NCBI GenBank assembly: GCA_946479335.1
Contig: CAMLFP010000050.1
Location: 1-22,496, forward strand
DNA length: 22,496 nucleotides
Origin: an uncultured Archangium sp.
Lineage (GTDB): Bacteria > Myxococcota > Myxococcia > Myxococcales > Myxococcaceae
Direction: 5' to 3'
The notes under the pieces were generated by a model. It saw only the letters and a program-made list of their open reading frames with translations. It searched no databases and was not told the origin of the DNA. Within the stretch, counting starts at the first letter, position 1. Every line of letters starts with the position of its first letter. A program made the translations under genes and the position numbers. Below are positions 14,156 through 22,496 of the stretch, piece after piece.

Positions 14156-14998
14156 ATGCGCGTCATTGACTCGAACAAGGTCTCGGTGGGCTTGCTGGTG
14201 TTGATGGGCACGCAGGTCGCGGGCGCGCTGCTGGGCTTCGCGTACGGGCCGCTGATGGGGCTGTCGGAGAAGATGGAGCTCGTCTTCGCGGGGGTGTGGA
14301 TGCTCTTCACCCTGGTGATGTGCGTGGGCCTCGCGTTCGTCGCGCTGGGCACCGAGCCGCCCGCGCTGGCGTGGGGGGCCTGCGTGCTGGAGCTGGTGTC
14401 CTCGGTGGGCAGCGAGGTGCTGCAGCACGCGACGAAGTTGCTCGGGCTCTCGTACCAGCTCGTCGGTTTCGCCAGCGGTGCGGTGACGCTGCTGGGCCTC
14501 GCGGAGCGTGCGTTGATTCTCTGGCTGCTGGTCTCGCTGCTTCGCGGGAAGCACACCTGGGGGCCGATGGTGGCGGTCGGGCTCTTTGGCATCGGGCTGG
14601 CGCGTTCCGCGGTGCCGTTCGCGATGTCGCTGGGCGCGCTGGACATGGAGTTCTACAGCTCGATGCTGTTCGGAGCGGTGCTCACGGGGGCGACGCTGTT
14701 GAGCACCACCGGCTCGCTGGCGCTGACGTGGTTCGCGCGGAAGACGACGCTCGAAGGGGAGGTGTCACCGGTGTCTCCGCGCGAGGCGGGGCTGACGTCG
14801 CCCGTGGCGGAGGCGCCGGCGTCGCCCGCAGCCGACTTCGCCATCGGCGCGGTGTTGTTGGTCATCGGGCTTGGCGTCACCGCGGTGTCGATGTCGGCGG
14901 CGTCGGGCGGCGGGCGCTACGTGGTGGCCACCGGCGCCATCGGCGTCGGCCTCGGCCGCGTCATCCGCGGGTTCATCAAGCTGGGCCGGGGCGCCTAG
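14156..14998 (+). CDS. Polytopic membrane protein, function unknown
   Basis: The 280-residue product is hydrophobic along its length, with six or seven likely membrane segments: about residues 8-28, 39-62, 67-85, 97-123, 133-155, 165-185 and a final pair of stretches after 225. A polar loop rich in Pro, Ser and Glu (about 200-222) precedes the last segments. I see no transporter or enzyme signature. ATG 14156 is chosen because it opens directly into a short polar N-terminus followed by a membrane helix. It is divergent from the FAD dehydrogenase with only 36 bases between the two starts, so the promoters must overlap. Its stop is 22 bases from the convergent TPR gene's stop. Confidence 0.8.
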   Translation: MRVIDSNKVSVGLLVLMGTQVAGALLGFAYGPLMGLSEKMELVFAGVWMLFTLVMCVGLAFVALGTEPPALAWGACVLELVSSVGSEVLQHATKLLGLSYQLVGFASGAVTLLGLAERALILWLLVSLLRGKHTWGPMVAVGLFGIGLARSAVPFAMSLGALDMEFYSSMLFGAVLTGATLLSTTGSLALTWFARKTTLEGEVSPVSPREAGLTSPVAEAPASPAADFAIGAVLLVIGLGVTAVSMSAASGGGRYVVATGAIGVGLGRVIRGFIKLGRGA

Positions 14999-15020
14999 CG
15001 CGGCAGCTTCGTCACGGGCC

Positions 15021-16565
15021 TCAGAAACGGAACAGCACCAGCCCCTCCGGCGGCGGCGGGCGCTTCGGGTACGGGTCGACCTCGCCGAAGAGGTTCAACG
15101 GCAGCACGCTGGTCTCGCGCTGCTTCGCGGGCTTCGGCGCGGCGGCGCGCGTGAGGTCGTCGCGCTCCAGCTCCTTCGCGGCGGCGGTGAGTGACGGGTC
15201 CAGCTCCTTCACGCGGTAGCCGGTGGCGTAGGCGGCCTTGAGCTGCGCCTTCGCGTCGGCGGCCTGGCCTCGCTTCGCCGCGACCAGCGCGAGGTCGTAC
15301 GTCGCGCGGCCTTTCGTGCGCCACTCGCCGGGGCTGGTGGCGAGGTCGGCGGCGCGACGGAAGTACGCGTCAGCGGCGTCGAGCTCGCCCTCGAGCCAGT
15401 GCGCCCAGCCCAGCCGCAACAGGTGCTCTGCGCGGGGCTTCGCGGCGCGCGAGAGGGGCTCCAGCGTCTCCTCGGCCTCCTGCAGGTTGCCCGCGTCGAG
15501 GAACCGGCTGCCCAACTCCAGCCGCGCCTCGGGGCTGGTGGGCGACAACGCGAACCCGCGCTTCGCGGCCGCGATGGCGTCGGCGTGCTTGCCCTGCCGC
15601 GCGAGCGCCTTGCTCAAGCGGCCCTGCGCCCACGCGCTCGACGGCGCCAGCGCCGCGTACGCGCGCCACGTCTTCTCGGCGCCCGCCCAGTCGGAGAGCG
15701 CGAACTGCGTGTCACCGAGGAAGGCGCGCGCGATGAGCTCGCCGGGGTGCTTCTGGAGCACCTGCTGCAGGTACGCGAGGCCCGCCTCGTTCGACTGGTA
15801 GCGCGTCAGGAGCCAGAAGCGCGCGAGCGTGTACATCTCCACCACGTCATCGGCGTCACCCAACTGCGCGAGCGACTTCGCGGCCGCGGCGTCTTCCCCG
15901 AGGATGGCCTGGCCGAGCGCGTTGACGGCGTGCGCGAAGCGCAGCGTGGGGTCGAGCTTCAGCGCGGCGTCGCAGTCGGCCACCGCGGCCTCCAGCGTCT
16001 TCGCGTCAACCAGCTCCGGCGTGTCGACGGCGAGCGGCTGCGGCAGCACCGCCGCGTAGCAGGCGCCCAGCTTGTGCAGCGCCTCCTCGTTGTCGGAGCT
16101 CGGCTGCACCGCGACCTTCTTCGGCAACGGCGTGGCGCCCAGCACCTGCTTCGCCAGCACCTCCGAGCCCTTGTGGAGCGCGAGGTTCCACTTCGCGTCG
16201 AGCTTCTCGGTGAAGCGGGTGAGCGCCTTGCCGCTGGTCACCGCGCCACTCAGCACCAGCTGGTCGCCCTCGGCGCGCAGCGAGAAGGCCACCGCGCGAT
16301 CGGCGCCGACCGCGAGCATCAGCGCGCCCACGTTGTCGACCTCGGCGGTGAGGCCCTCCTGCTCGAGCGCGCGCAGCGTCTGCTTGATGTGCAGCTCGTT
16401 GACCTTGCCGGTCTGCTCCGCGAGCTCCGAGGCGCGGGCCTGCATCAACAGCGCGAGCGGCGTCAGCGCGGCGTCACCACCGGCCGGGGGGAAGATGGCC
16501 ACGATGGGCTGACGTGACGCGGCGAGCGAAGAGGTCGCGAGGAAGAAGACGAGGAGCGCTCTCAT
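15021..16565 (-). CDS. Secreted TPR-repeat protein
   Basis: The ATG at 16565 gives a clear signal peptide (MRALLVFFLATSSLAAS); 514 residues in all. Residues 25-160 form an alpha/beta region (IVAIFPPAGGDAALTPLALL, VGALMLAVGADRAVAFSLRAEG) that resembles the FlgO/CsgG-like domains of envelope proteins. From about 165 to 460 there are helical TPR-like units: AVADCDAALKLDP, AEKTWRAYAALAPSSAWAQG, AIAAAKRGFALSPTSPEARLELG, AEETLEPLSRAAKPRAEHLLRLGWAHW, AADAYFRRAADLA. The C-terminal end is Lys/Pro-rich. It is probably periplasmic or lipid-anchored indirectly and mediates protein-protein contacts. It is divergent from the serine dehydratase gene (100 bases between starts). Confidence 0.85.
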   Translation of the reverse strand: MRALLVFFLATSSLAASRQPIVAIFPPAGGDAALTPLALLMQARASELAEQTGKVNELHIKQTLRALEQEGLTAEVDNVGALMLAVGADRAVAFSLRAEGDQLVLSGAVTSGKALTRFTEKLDAKWNLALHKGSEVLAKQVLGATPLPKKVAVQPSSDNEEALHKLGACYAAVLPQPLAVDTPELVDAKTLEAAVADCDAALKLDPTLRFAHAVNALGQAILGEDAAAAKSLAQLGDADDVVEMYTLARFWLLTRYQSNEAGLAYLQQVLQKHPGELIARAFLGDTQFALSDWAGAEKTWRAYAALAPSSAWAQGRLSKALARQGKHADAIAAAKRGFALSPTSPEARLELGSRFLDAGNLQEAEETLEPLSRAAKPRAEHLLRLGWAHWLEGELDAADAYFRRAADLATSPGEWRTKGRATYDLALVAAKRGQAADAKAQLKAAYATGYRVKELDPSLTAAAKELERDDLTRAAAPKPAKQRETSVLPLNLFGEVDPYPKRPPPPEGLVLFRF

Positions 16566-16665
16566 GGCGGCGGACCAAAGCACATCACCGCGCGGGAGGA
16601 TTCCTTGCGCTGCGCGTCACATGACGGAGGTGTCGCGCGCGGGGACTCGCGGCTATTGAAGCCTC

Positions 16666-18027
<1,362 letters not shown>

Positions 18028-18072
18028 ACGCACCGAGCGAGAACTTCAGTTCTATAGGTTGAAATCGTCGGC

Positions 18073-18092
18073 GACCTTCCTTTATGAAGGTC
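18073..18092 (+). promoter_or_regulatory. Palindrome over the lrp-like gene's ribosome-binding site
   Basis: gaccttc-ctttat-gaaggtc is a perfect 7-6-7 inverted repeat ending three bases before the ATG at 18096; its right arm contains the Shine-Dalgarno sequence gaagg. It could be an operator for autoregulation or an RNA hairpin that hides the ribosome-binding site. A -35-like TTGAAA lies at 18059-18064. A second inverted repeat, agaac-ttca-gttct, sits at 18040-18053. Confidence 0.45.
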
Positions 18093-18095
18093 GGG

Positions 18096-18560
18096 ATGGA
18101 TTCCACCGACAAACGCCTCGTGGAGCTGCTGCAGGCCGACGGCCGCGCCACGCAGCTGCAGCTCGCGAAGGAGGTCGGGCTCTCCCAACCGGCGACGGCG
18201 GAGCGCATCCGCAAGCTGGAGGAGGCGGGGATCATCACCGGCTACGCCGCGCGCGTCGACGCCACCCGGCTGGGGAAGGACGTGACGGCCTTCGTGGGCG
18301 TGGGCATCGAGCACCCGAAGTTCTTCAAGGGCTTCGTGAAGAAGGTGATGGCGATGCCCGAGGTGCAGGAGTGTCACCGCGTCGCCGGTGAAGACTCGTA
18401 TTTCCTCAAGGTGCGCACCACCAACACGCGCACCCTCGACACGTTGCTCATCGACGGGTTGCGCACCATCCCCGGGGTGACGCGCACGCTCACCACCATC
18501 GTGTTGTCGTCAGCGAAGGAGACGACGCGCGTGCACGTAGATCACCGCAAGCAGCAGTAG
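18096..18560 (+). CDS. Lrp/AsnC-family transcriptional regulator
   Basis: A 154-residue regulator with the standard two-domain plan: an N-terminal winged helix-turn-helix (MDSTDKRLVELLQADGR, then LAKEVGLSQPATAERIRKLEEAGIITGY) and a C-terminal RAM/AsnC ligand domain (TAFVGVGIEHPKFFKGFVKKVMAMPEVQECHRVAGEDSYFLKVRT...LIDGLRTIPGVTRTLTTIVLSS). ATG 18096 is preferred over 18084 because gaagg lies five bases before it and it yields the typical MDxTD start. Members bind amino acids and regulate metabolism as octamers; in E. coli, Lrp controls both serine deaminase and branched-chain amino-acid genes. Flanked here by sdaA (68 bases upstream) and ilvE (27 bases downstream), it is likely the local regulator. 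The palindrome over its ribosome-binding site suggests self-control. Confidence 0.93.
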   Translation: MDSTDKRLVELLQADGRATQLQLAKEVGLSQPATAERIRKLEEAGIITGYAARVDATRLGKDVTAFVGVGIEHPKFFKGFVKKVMAMPEVQECHRVAGEDSYFLKVRTTNTRTLDTLLIDGLRTIPGVTRTLTTIVLSSAKETTRVHVDHRKQQ

Positions 18561-18587
18561 TACGGCCTCACGAACAAGGAGCACACC

Positions 18588-19655
18588 ATGGACATCAAGA
18601 TCACCCGCACCACGCAGCCCAAGGTGAAGCCTCCCGAGGCCGAGCTGGGGTTCGGCAAGTTCTTCAGCGACCACCTCTTCGCGATGGATTTCACCGAGGG
18701 CCGGGGCTGGCACGACGCGCGCATCGAGCCGTACGCGCCGTTCCACGTCGACCCGGCGGCGGCGGTGTTCCACTACGGGCAGGCGATGTTCGAGGGCAGC
18801 AAGGCGTTCCGTGGCGCTGACGGGCGCATCCGCCTGTTCCGCCCGGCTGATCACGCAAAGCGCATGGCTCACGGCGCGCCGCGCCTGTGCATGCCCACGC
18901 CTCCGCAGGAAGACATGGTCGAAGCGGTGCGCGCGCTGGTGAAGGTCGACGCCGACTGGGTGCCGAAGTCTGAAGGCACGTCGCTCTACCTGCGCCCCAC
19001 GCTCATCGCGACCGAGGGCTTCCTCGGCGTGCGGCCCGCGAAGGCGTACCGCTACTTCGTCATCGCCTCGCCGGCCGGCAACTACTTCGGCGGCAAGGGC
19101 CTCAAGTCGGTGCGCATCTGGGTGGAGACGCACGAGGTGCGCGCGCCGCGCGGTGGCCTGGGCGCGACCAAGGCCGGCGCGAACTACGCCGCGTCGCTGC
19201 ACTCGGCGATGGAGGCCAAGAAGAACGGCTTCGATCAGGTGCTGTGGCTCGACGGGAAGGACCACGAGTTCGTCGAGGAGGTCGGCACGATGAACGTGTG
19301 CTTCCTCCTGGGGAACACGCTGGTGACGCCGCCGCTGTCTGACTCGATCCTCGCGGGCGTGACGCGCGACTCGGTGCTGCCGCTGGCGCGCGACCTGGGC
19401 CTCAAGGTCGAGGAGCGCCCCATCTCCATCAAGGAGCTCAAGGCCGCGCACCAGGCGGGCACGCTCAAGGAGGTCTTCGGCACCGGCACCGCGGCGGTCA
19501 TCTCGCCCGTCGGCGAGCTGTCGTTCACCGGCGAGCAGTTGGTCATCAACGGCGGCAAGCCGGGGCCCATCGCCGAGGCGCTGTACGCCGAGATCGGCGC
19601 GATTCAGCGCGGCGCGAAGCCCGACAAGCACGGCTGGCTCGTCGCGCTCGACTGA
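18588..19655 (+). CDS. ilvE: Branched-chain amino-acid aminotransferase, type II
   Basis: This PLP enzyme transfers the amino group between glutamate and the keto acids of leucine, isoleucine and valine. The 355-residue length and motifs fit the type II (eukaryote-like) group: FHYGQAMFEGSKAF (61-74), LYLRPTLIATEG, the PLP lysine K195 in GATKAGANY (192-200), FDQVLWLDG, EEVGTMNVCF and GTGTAAVISPVG. The start is secured by AAGGAG at 18576-18581, six bases before the ATG. It follows the Lrp-type gene closely and is probably in its operon. Its stop is one base from the stop of the convergent ArsC-like gene, leaving no room for a terminator. Confidence 0.95.
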   Translation: MDIKITRTTQPKVKPPEAELGFGKFFSDHLFAMDFTEGRGWHDARIEPYAPFHVDPAAAVFHYGQAMFEGSKAFRGADGRIRLFRPADHAKRMAHGAPRLCMPTPPQEDMVEAVRALVKVDADWVPKSEGTSLYLRPTLIATEGFLGVRPAKAYRYFVIASPAGNYFGGKGLKSVRIWVETHEVRAPRGGLGATKAGANYAASLHSAMEAKKNGFDQVLWLDGKDHEFVEEVGTMNVCFLLGNTLVTPPLSDSILAGVTRDSVLPLARDLGLKVEERPISIKELKAAHQAGTLKEVFGTGTAAVISPVGELSFTGEQLVINGGKPGPIAEALYAEIGAIQRGAKPDKHGWLVALD

Positions 19656-19656
19656 C

Positions 19657-20010
19657 TCACAGCGCGGCGGCCCACTCGGCTTCGTTGAAGCCGACCAGCA
19701 CGGTGTCGCCGCGCACCAGCACCGGGCGCTTCACCAGCTTCCCGTCAGACGAGAGCGCGTCGATGAGCTGCGCGTCGCTCATCGCGTCGATCTTCTCCTT
19801 TCCCAGCGCGCGGTAGCTCAAGCCCGAGGTGTTGAGCCACTTGCGCAGCGGCTTGCCGCTCTTCGCGACCCACTGCTTCAGCTCCGCTTTGGTCGGCGGC
19901 TCGTCGACGATGGCGCGTACCTCCGCGGTGACGCCTTTCGTACCCAACCACGTCAAAGCCTTCTTGCAGGTGCTGCAGCCGGAATAAGAGAGGACCAGCG
20001 GCTTCGTCAT
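19657..20010 (-). CDS. ArsC/Spx-family thioredoxin-fold protein
   Basis: A 117-residue protein with the ArsC/Spx fold: an opening strand, the redox motif SGCSTCKKALTWL (C-x-x-C), then EPPTKAELKQWVAKSGKPLRKWLNTSG, IDAMSDAQLIDALSSDGKLVKRPVLVRGD and VGFNEAEW. The KRPVL strand with the conserved Arg and cis-Pro is typical of the YffB/Spx/MgsR branch. Arsenate reduction is not implied: there are no arsenic genes nearby, and the CxxC form occurs in uncharacterised members. The ATG (complement of 20008-20010) gives MTKPLVLSYSGC; an upstream extension of the frame runs across the divergent gene and is not real. Confidence 0.88.
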   Translation of the reverse strand: MTKPLVLSYSGCSTCKKALTWLGTKGVTAEVRAIVDEPPTKAELKQWVAKSGKPLRKWLNTSGLSYRALGKEKIDAMSDAQLIDALSSDGKLVKRPVLVRGDTVLVGFNEAEWAAAL

Positions 20011-20041
20011 GAAGCCCACCGTACGCAAAGGCCCCTCACAC

Positions 20042-20656
20042 ATGCTCAAGAAAATCGCGCTCGTGGTGGTTGCACTGCTGGTCATCTTCGTGGCCGTCGT
20101 CGCGCTCCAACCGGCGGAGTTCGTCATCTCCCGCGAGGCGACCATCAACGCGCCTGCGGCCGTCATCGCGGCGCAGATCGACGACTTCCACAAATGGAAC
20201 GCGTGGAGCCCCTGGGAGGGCCTCGACCCGAACATGAAGCGCGAGTTCTCCGGGCCGGCGTCGGGCGTGGGCGCCGTCTACCACTGGGTCGGTAAGGAAG
20301 ACGTCGGCGAGGGCGAGATGAAGGTCGACGCGGTGACGCCCGGCGCGTTGGTGGGCATCAAGCTCGACTTCATCAAGCCGTTCCCCGCGAACAACCACAT
20401 CGACTTCACGTTCGCGCCGGCCGGTGAGGCCACGAAGACCACGTGGAAGATGAGCGGCCAGAACAACTTCATGTCGAAGGCGTTCGGCCTCTTCATGAAC
20501 ATGGACAAGCTGGTCGGCGCTGACTTCGAGAAGGGCCTCGCGAGCTTGAAGACCGTCGCTGAAGCCGAGGCGAAGAAGATGGCCGAGCAGCCTCCGACCG
20601 ACGCAAAGCCGGCTGAAGACGCCGCCGCCGACGCGATGGACGCGGGCACTCCGTGA
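20042..20656 (+). CDS. Membrane-anchored SRPBCC (START-like) family protein
   Basis: A 204-residue protein with one N-terminal membrane segment (LKKIALVVVALLVIFVAVVAL) and an SRPBCC/polyketide-cyclase-like domain: FVISREATINAPAAVIAAQIDDFHKWNAWSPW, then a strand-rich region with GVGAVYHWVGKEDVGEGEM and KTTWKMSG, and a long C-terminal helix GADFEKGLASLKTVAEAEAK. The last 25 residues are Ala/Asp/Pro-rich. Such domains bind hydrophobic ligands; no ligand can be named. ATG 20042 is chosen because it begins directly with the Lys-flanked anchor; the in-frame ATG at 20009 overlaps the divergent gene's start codon and adds 11 polar residues. Its stop overlaps the GTG of the methyltransferase. Confidence 0.85.
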   Translation: MLKKIALVVVALLVIFVAVVALQPAEFVISREATINAPAAVIAAQIDDFHKWNAWSPWEGLDPNMKREFSGPASGVGAVYHWVGKEDVGEGEMKVDAVTPGALVGIKLDFIKPFPANNHIDFTFAPAGEATKTTWKMSGQNNFMSKAFGLFMNMDKLVGADFEKGLASLKTVAEAEAKKMAEQPPTDAKPAEDAAADAMDAGTP

Positions 20657-21249
20657 CGTTGCGCTTCGACGAGGCGTACTACCGCCGCTTCTACAAAGAC
20701 CCGCAGACGCGGGTGTACGACCAGCGTCGTCACACGAAGCTGGTGAGCGGCGTGGTGTCGCTCGTCGAATGGTTCGGCGTCGAGCTGACGAACGTGCTCG
20801 ATGTCGGCGCCGGCCTCGGCTGGTGGGGCGAGTGGTTGCGCGCGAACCGGAAGGGCGTGCGCGTCACCTCCACCGAGCTGGAGCGGGAGATCTGCGAGAA
20901 GTACGGCCACACGCAGGCCGACCTCACCACGCTGCGGCTGCGCGAGCAGTTCGACCTCGTCATCTGCCAGGGCGTGTTGCCGTACCTCGACGCCACGGGC
21001 GCGGAGGCCGCCATCGACAACCTCGCGGCGATGTGCGGCTCGTTCCTGTACCTCGAGGCGGTGACCTCCGACGACATGAAGGACGCCATCGACGCGGAGC
21101 GCACCGACCTGCGCGTCAACCTCCGCGCGGCGAGCTGGTACCGCAAGCGCCTCGCGCCGCACTTCCAGGAGGTCGGCGTGGGCCTGTACGCCGCGCGCCA
21201 CGCGCGCCTGCCGTTCTTCGCGCTCGAGGCGCCGAGGGACACGAAGTGA
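20653..21249 (+). CDS. Class I SAM-dependent methyltransferase
   Basis: A 198-residue protein with the SAM-binding glycine motif VLDVGAGLGWWGEWL (48-62), an acidic motif II (TSTELEREIC, with E75 at the usual ribose position), and the motif IV/V region FDLVICQGVLPYLD. The remainder includes FLYLEAVTSDD and a C-terminal WYRKRLAPHFQEVGVGLYAARH, usual for small-molecule methyltransferases of the Methyltransf_11/25 type. Substrate unknown. GTG 20653 overlaps the upstream TGA, and its own stop overlaps the next GTG, so it is translationally coupled at both ends. Confidence 0.88.
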   Translation: MTLRFDEAYYRRFYKDPQTRVYDQRRHTKLVSGVVSLVEWFGVELTNVLDVGAGLGWWGEWLRANRKGVRVTSTELEREICEKYGHTQADLTTLRLREQFDLVICQGVLPYLDATGAEAAIDNLAAMCGSFLYLEAVTSDDMKDAIDAERTDLRVNLRAASWYRKRLAPHFQEVGVGLYAARHARLPFFALEAPRDTK

Positions 21250-21608
21250 CCGCGCTCGTCATCTTCAAGTGGGTGCTGGGCCTCGCGATGGTGGGCATCG
21301 GCGTCACGCACTTCACGGCGCCGCGCGGCTTCGTGAAGATCGTGCCGAAGTGGTTGCCGGCGCCCGGCGCGTTGGTGGCCATCTCCGGGGTGTTCGAGAT
21401 CCTGGGAGGCGTCGGCCTGCTCATCCCCGCGACGCAGGTGTTCTCGGCGTGGGGCCTCATCGCGCTGTACGTCGCCGTGTTCCCCGCGAACGTGAACATG
21501 GCGGTGAACCAGCTGCAGGTGTCGAAGAAGCCCATCCCCGTGTGGACGATGTGGGCGCGGCTGCCGCTGCAGGCGGTGCTCATCTGGTGGGCGTGGCTCT
21601 ACACGTGA
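21246..21608 (+). CDS. DoxX-like four-helix membrane protein
   Basis: A 120-residue integral membrane protein with four hydrophobic segments: ALVIFKWVLGLAMVGIGVTHF, ALVAISGVFEILGGVGLLIP, AWGLIALYVAVFPANVNM and LPLQAVLIWWAWLY. The pattern HFTAPRGFVKIVPKWLP after helix 1, and FPANVNMAVN after helix 3, are typical of the DoxX/MauE-like small membrane family. A role in electron transfer or redox stress is known for some members only. GTG 21246 overlaps the methyltransferase stop, and its stop overlaps the ModB start. Confidence 0.88.
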   Translation: MTALVIFKWVLGLAMVGIGVTHFTAPRGFVKIVPKWLPAPGALVAISGVFEILGGVGLLIPATQVFSAWGLIALYVAVFPANVNMAVNQLQVSKKPIPVWTMWARLPLQAVLIWWAWLYT

Positions 21609-22261
21609 GCCCGCTGCTGCTCTCGCTCGAGGTCGCGACGTGCTCGACGCTCGTGGCGGGAGTCGCGGCGCTCGGCCTCATCGCGCTGACACACGGGCGT
21701 CGCGTGGCGCGGGTGCTGGACGCGGTGCTCACCGCGCCGCTGGTGCTGCCCCCGACGGTGCTCGGGTACTACCTGCTCACCGCGCTCGGCGTGCGCAGCG
21801 GCCTCGGTCGCGGCTTCGAAGCGCTCACCGGGAGCGCCATCGTCTTCACGCGCACCGGCGCCGTCATCGCGGCGGCGGTCACCGCGTTCCCGCTCGTGCT
21901 TCAAAGCGCGCGCGCCGCGGTCGACGCGGTCGACCCTCGCTTGCTCGACGCCGCGCGGACGCTGGGCGCGACTCGCTTCGCAGCATTGCGACGGGTCGCG
22001 TTTCCCCTCGCGTCGCGCGGGCTCATCGCAGGGCTGCTGCTCGGCTTCGCGCGCTCCATCGGCGACTTCGGCGTGACGTTGATGGTGGCGGGGAACATCC
22101 CCGGGGAGACGCAGACCGCGTCGCTCGCGCTCTACGACGCGCTGGCCGCGGGGCGTGACGACGACGCGCGCGCGTTGGCGGTGACGTTGACGGTGTTTGC
22201 GGTGGTGCTCATCGCCGCGGTGCAGTGGCTCACGCGCCGCGCGCACGCCGAGGCTCGTTGA
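21605..22261 (+). CDS. modB: Molybdate ABC transporter permease
   Basis: ModB is the membrane subunit of the ModABC molybdate importer. The 218-residue protein has five or six membrane segments, LPPTVLGYYLLTALGVRSGLG (48-68), and the ABC coupling helix (EAA loop) at 115-134, DAARTLGATRFAALRRVAFP, followed by GLIAGLLLGFARSIGDFGVTLMVAGNIPGETQT (139-171), strongly diagnostic of ModB. Tungstate permease is the main alternative. GTG 21605 overlaps the previous stop (GTGA). Neither a binding protein (ModA) nor an ATPase (ModC) lies beside it: the genes upstream are unrelated and a minus-strand gene begins 12 bases downstream. Confidence 0.93.
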   Translation: MSPLLLSLEVATCSTLVAGVAALGLIALTHGRRVARVLDAVLTAPLVLPPTVLGYYLLTALGVRSGLGRGFEALTGSAIVFTRTGAVIAAAVTAFPLVLQSARAAVDAVDPRLLDAARTLGATRFAALRRVAFPLASRGLIAGLLLGFARSIGDFGVTLMVAGNIPGETQTASLALYDALAAGRDDDARALAVTLTVFAVVLIAAVQWLTRRAHAEAR

Positions 22262-22273
22262 TGGTGCGCCCGC

Positions 22274-22468
22274 TCAAACATTGAGCAGACCGTTTCCGAA
22301 TTCGCGCGCGAGGCGCTGAATCAATGACGTCTCGGCAGGCGTGAGGTGCTCGACGTCGATGTGACGCCAGTTGGCTTCGTAGAGCGCGAACGCTTCGCGA
22401 CCGTCGAGCTCGTCAGCGCGCCGGTTCCAGAGCAGCAGGCGGAGCTGCGGGTAGTATGCGGTTCGCAC
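22274..22468 (-). CDS. Small hypothetical protein (64 aa)
   Basis: A 64-residue protein with conserved-looking content: TAYYPQLRLLLWNRRADELDGREAFALYEANWRHID, then helical TPAETSLIQRLAREFGNGLLNV. I know similar small proteins in proteobacteria but no function. Two GTG codons could start it: 22474 and 22468. AAGGAGGG (complement of 22476-22483) lies one base before the first but eight before the second, so 22468 is preferred. It converges on modB with only 12 bases between the two stops. Confidence 0.75.
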   Translation of the reverse strand: MRTAYYPQLRLLLWNRRADELDGREAFALYEANWRHIDVEHLTPAETSLIQRLAREFGNGLLNV

Positions 22469-22496
22469 CTTCACGCCCTCCTTCTACTACGCGCTC

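Noticed and set aside
18040..18053. agaac-ttca-gttct upstream of the Lrp-like gene as a second LexA box
   Set aside because: It has GAAC-N4-GTTC but matches only about 10 of 16 positions of the recalled M. xanthus consensus, lacking the CT...AG ends; kept only as an inverted repeat.
19657..20010. Arsenate reductase with an arsenic-resistance role
   Set aside because: It has the CxxC Spx/YffB-like form and no ars genes are nearby.

Overview
The window is a GC-rich chromosomal segment, most likely from a myxobacterium (Myxococcota, Cystobacterineae-like). This rests on four things: a protein resembling the myxobacterial DUF2378/TIGR02265 paralogue family, an Asp-Ala-Gly-rich lipoprotein with ASH-type immunoglobulin-like domains, an AgmX/TonB-like C-terminal domain, and a palindrome close to the LexA box described for Myxococcus xanthus. 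No taxonomic search was possible. About 20 genes are packed tightly. Several start with GTG inside the previous stop codon (GTGA). I see no rRNA, tRNA, CRISPR array, transposase or prophage gene.

Layout. 1-180: a terminator-like hairpin and no convincing gene; this edge reads better on the minus strand. 181-2364: an unrecognised Gly/Thr/Ser-rich protein, then a 2-oxoglutarate/Fe(II)-oxygenase-like protein with a TonB/AgmX-like tail. 2365-10104: the translation cluster rpsB-tsf-pyrH-frr, interrupted between tsf and pyrH by about 4 kb. That insert holds a repeat-like palindrome and terminator, a LexA-like box, an AT-hook protein, a FlgO/CsgG-like membrane protein and a large lipoprotein. 10101-12829: a degenerate receiver-GGDEF protein coupled to frr, a membrane protein, and a DUF2378-like gene. 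12746-14119 (minus): a FAD-linked 2-hydroxyacid dehydrogenase. 14156-14998: a polytopic membrane protein. 15021-16565 (minus): a secreted TPR protein. 16666-19655: L-serine dehydratase, an Lrp/AsnC regulator and a branched-chain aminotransferase, probably one amino-acid module. 19657-20010 (minus): an ArsC/Spx-like protein. 20042-22261: SRPBCC protein, methyltransferase, DoxX-like protein and ModB, joined by GTGA overlaps. 22274-22468 (minus): a small unknown protein.

Ribosomal protein S2, EF-Ts, UMP kinase and ribosome recycling factor form the conserved housekeeping core. Serine dehydratase, Lrp and IlvE make a plausible serine/branched-chain amino-acid unit. The most unusual items are the pseudo-receiver/degenerate GGDEF protein that keeps an RxxD c-di-GMP inhibitory-site motif, the oxygenase fusion, the LexA-like box ahead of the AT-hook gene, and a ModB permease with no ModA or ModC beside it. 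I found no clear new multi-gene defence or biosynthetic system.
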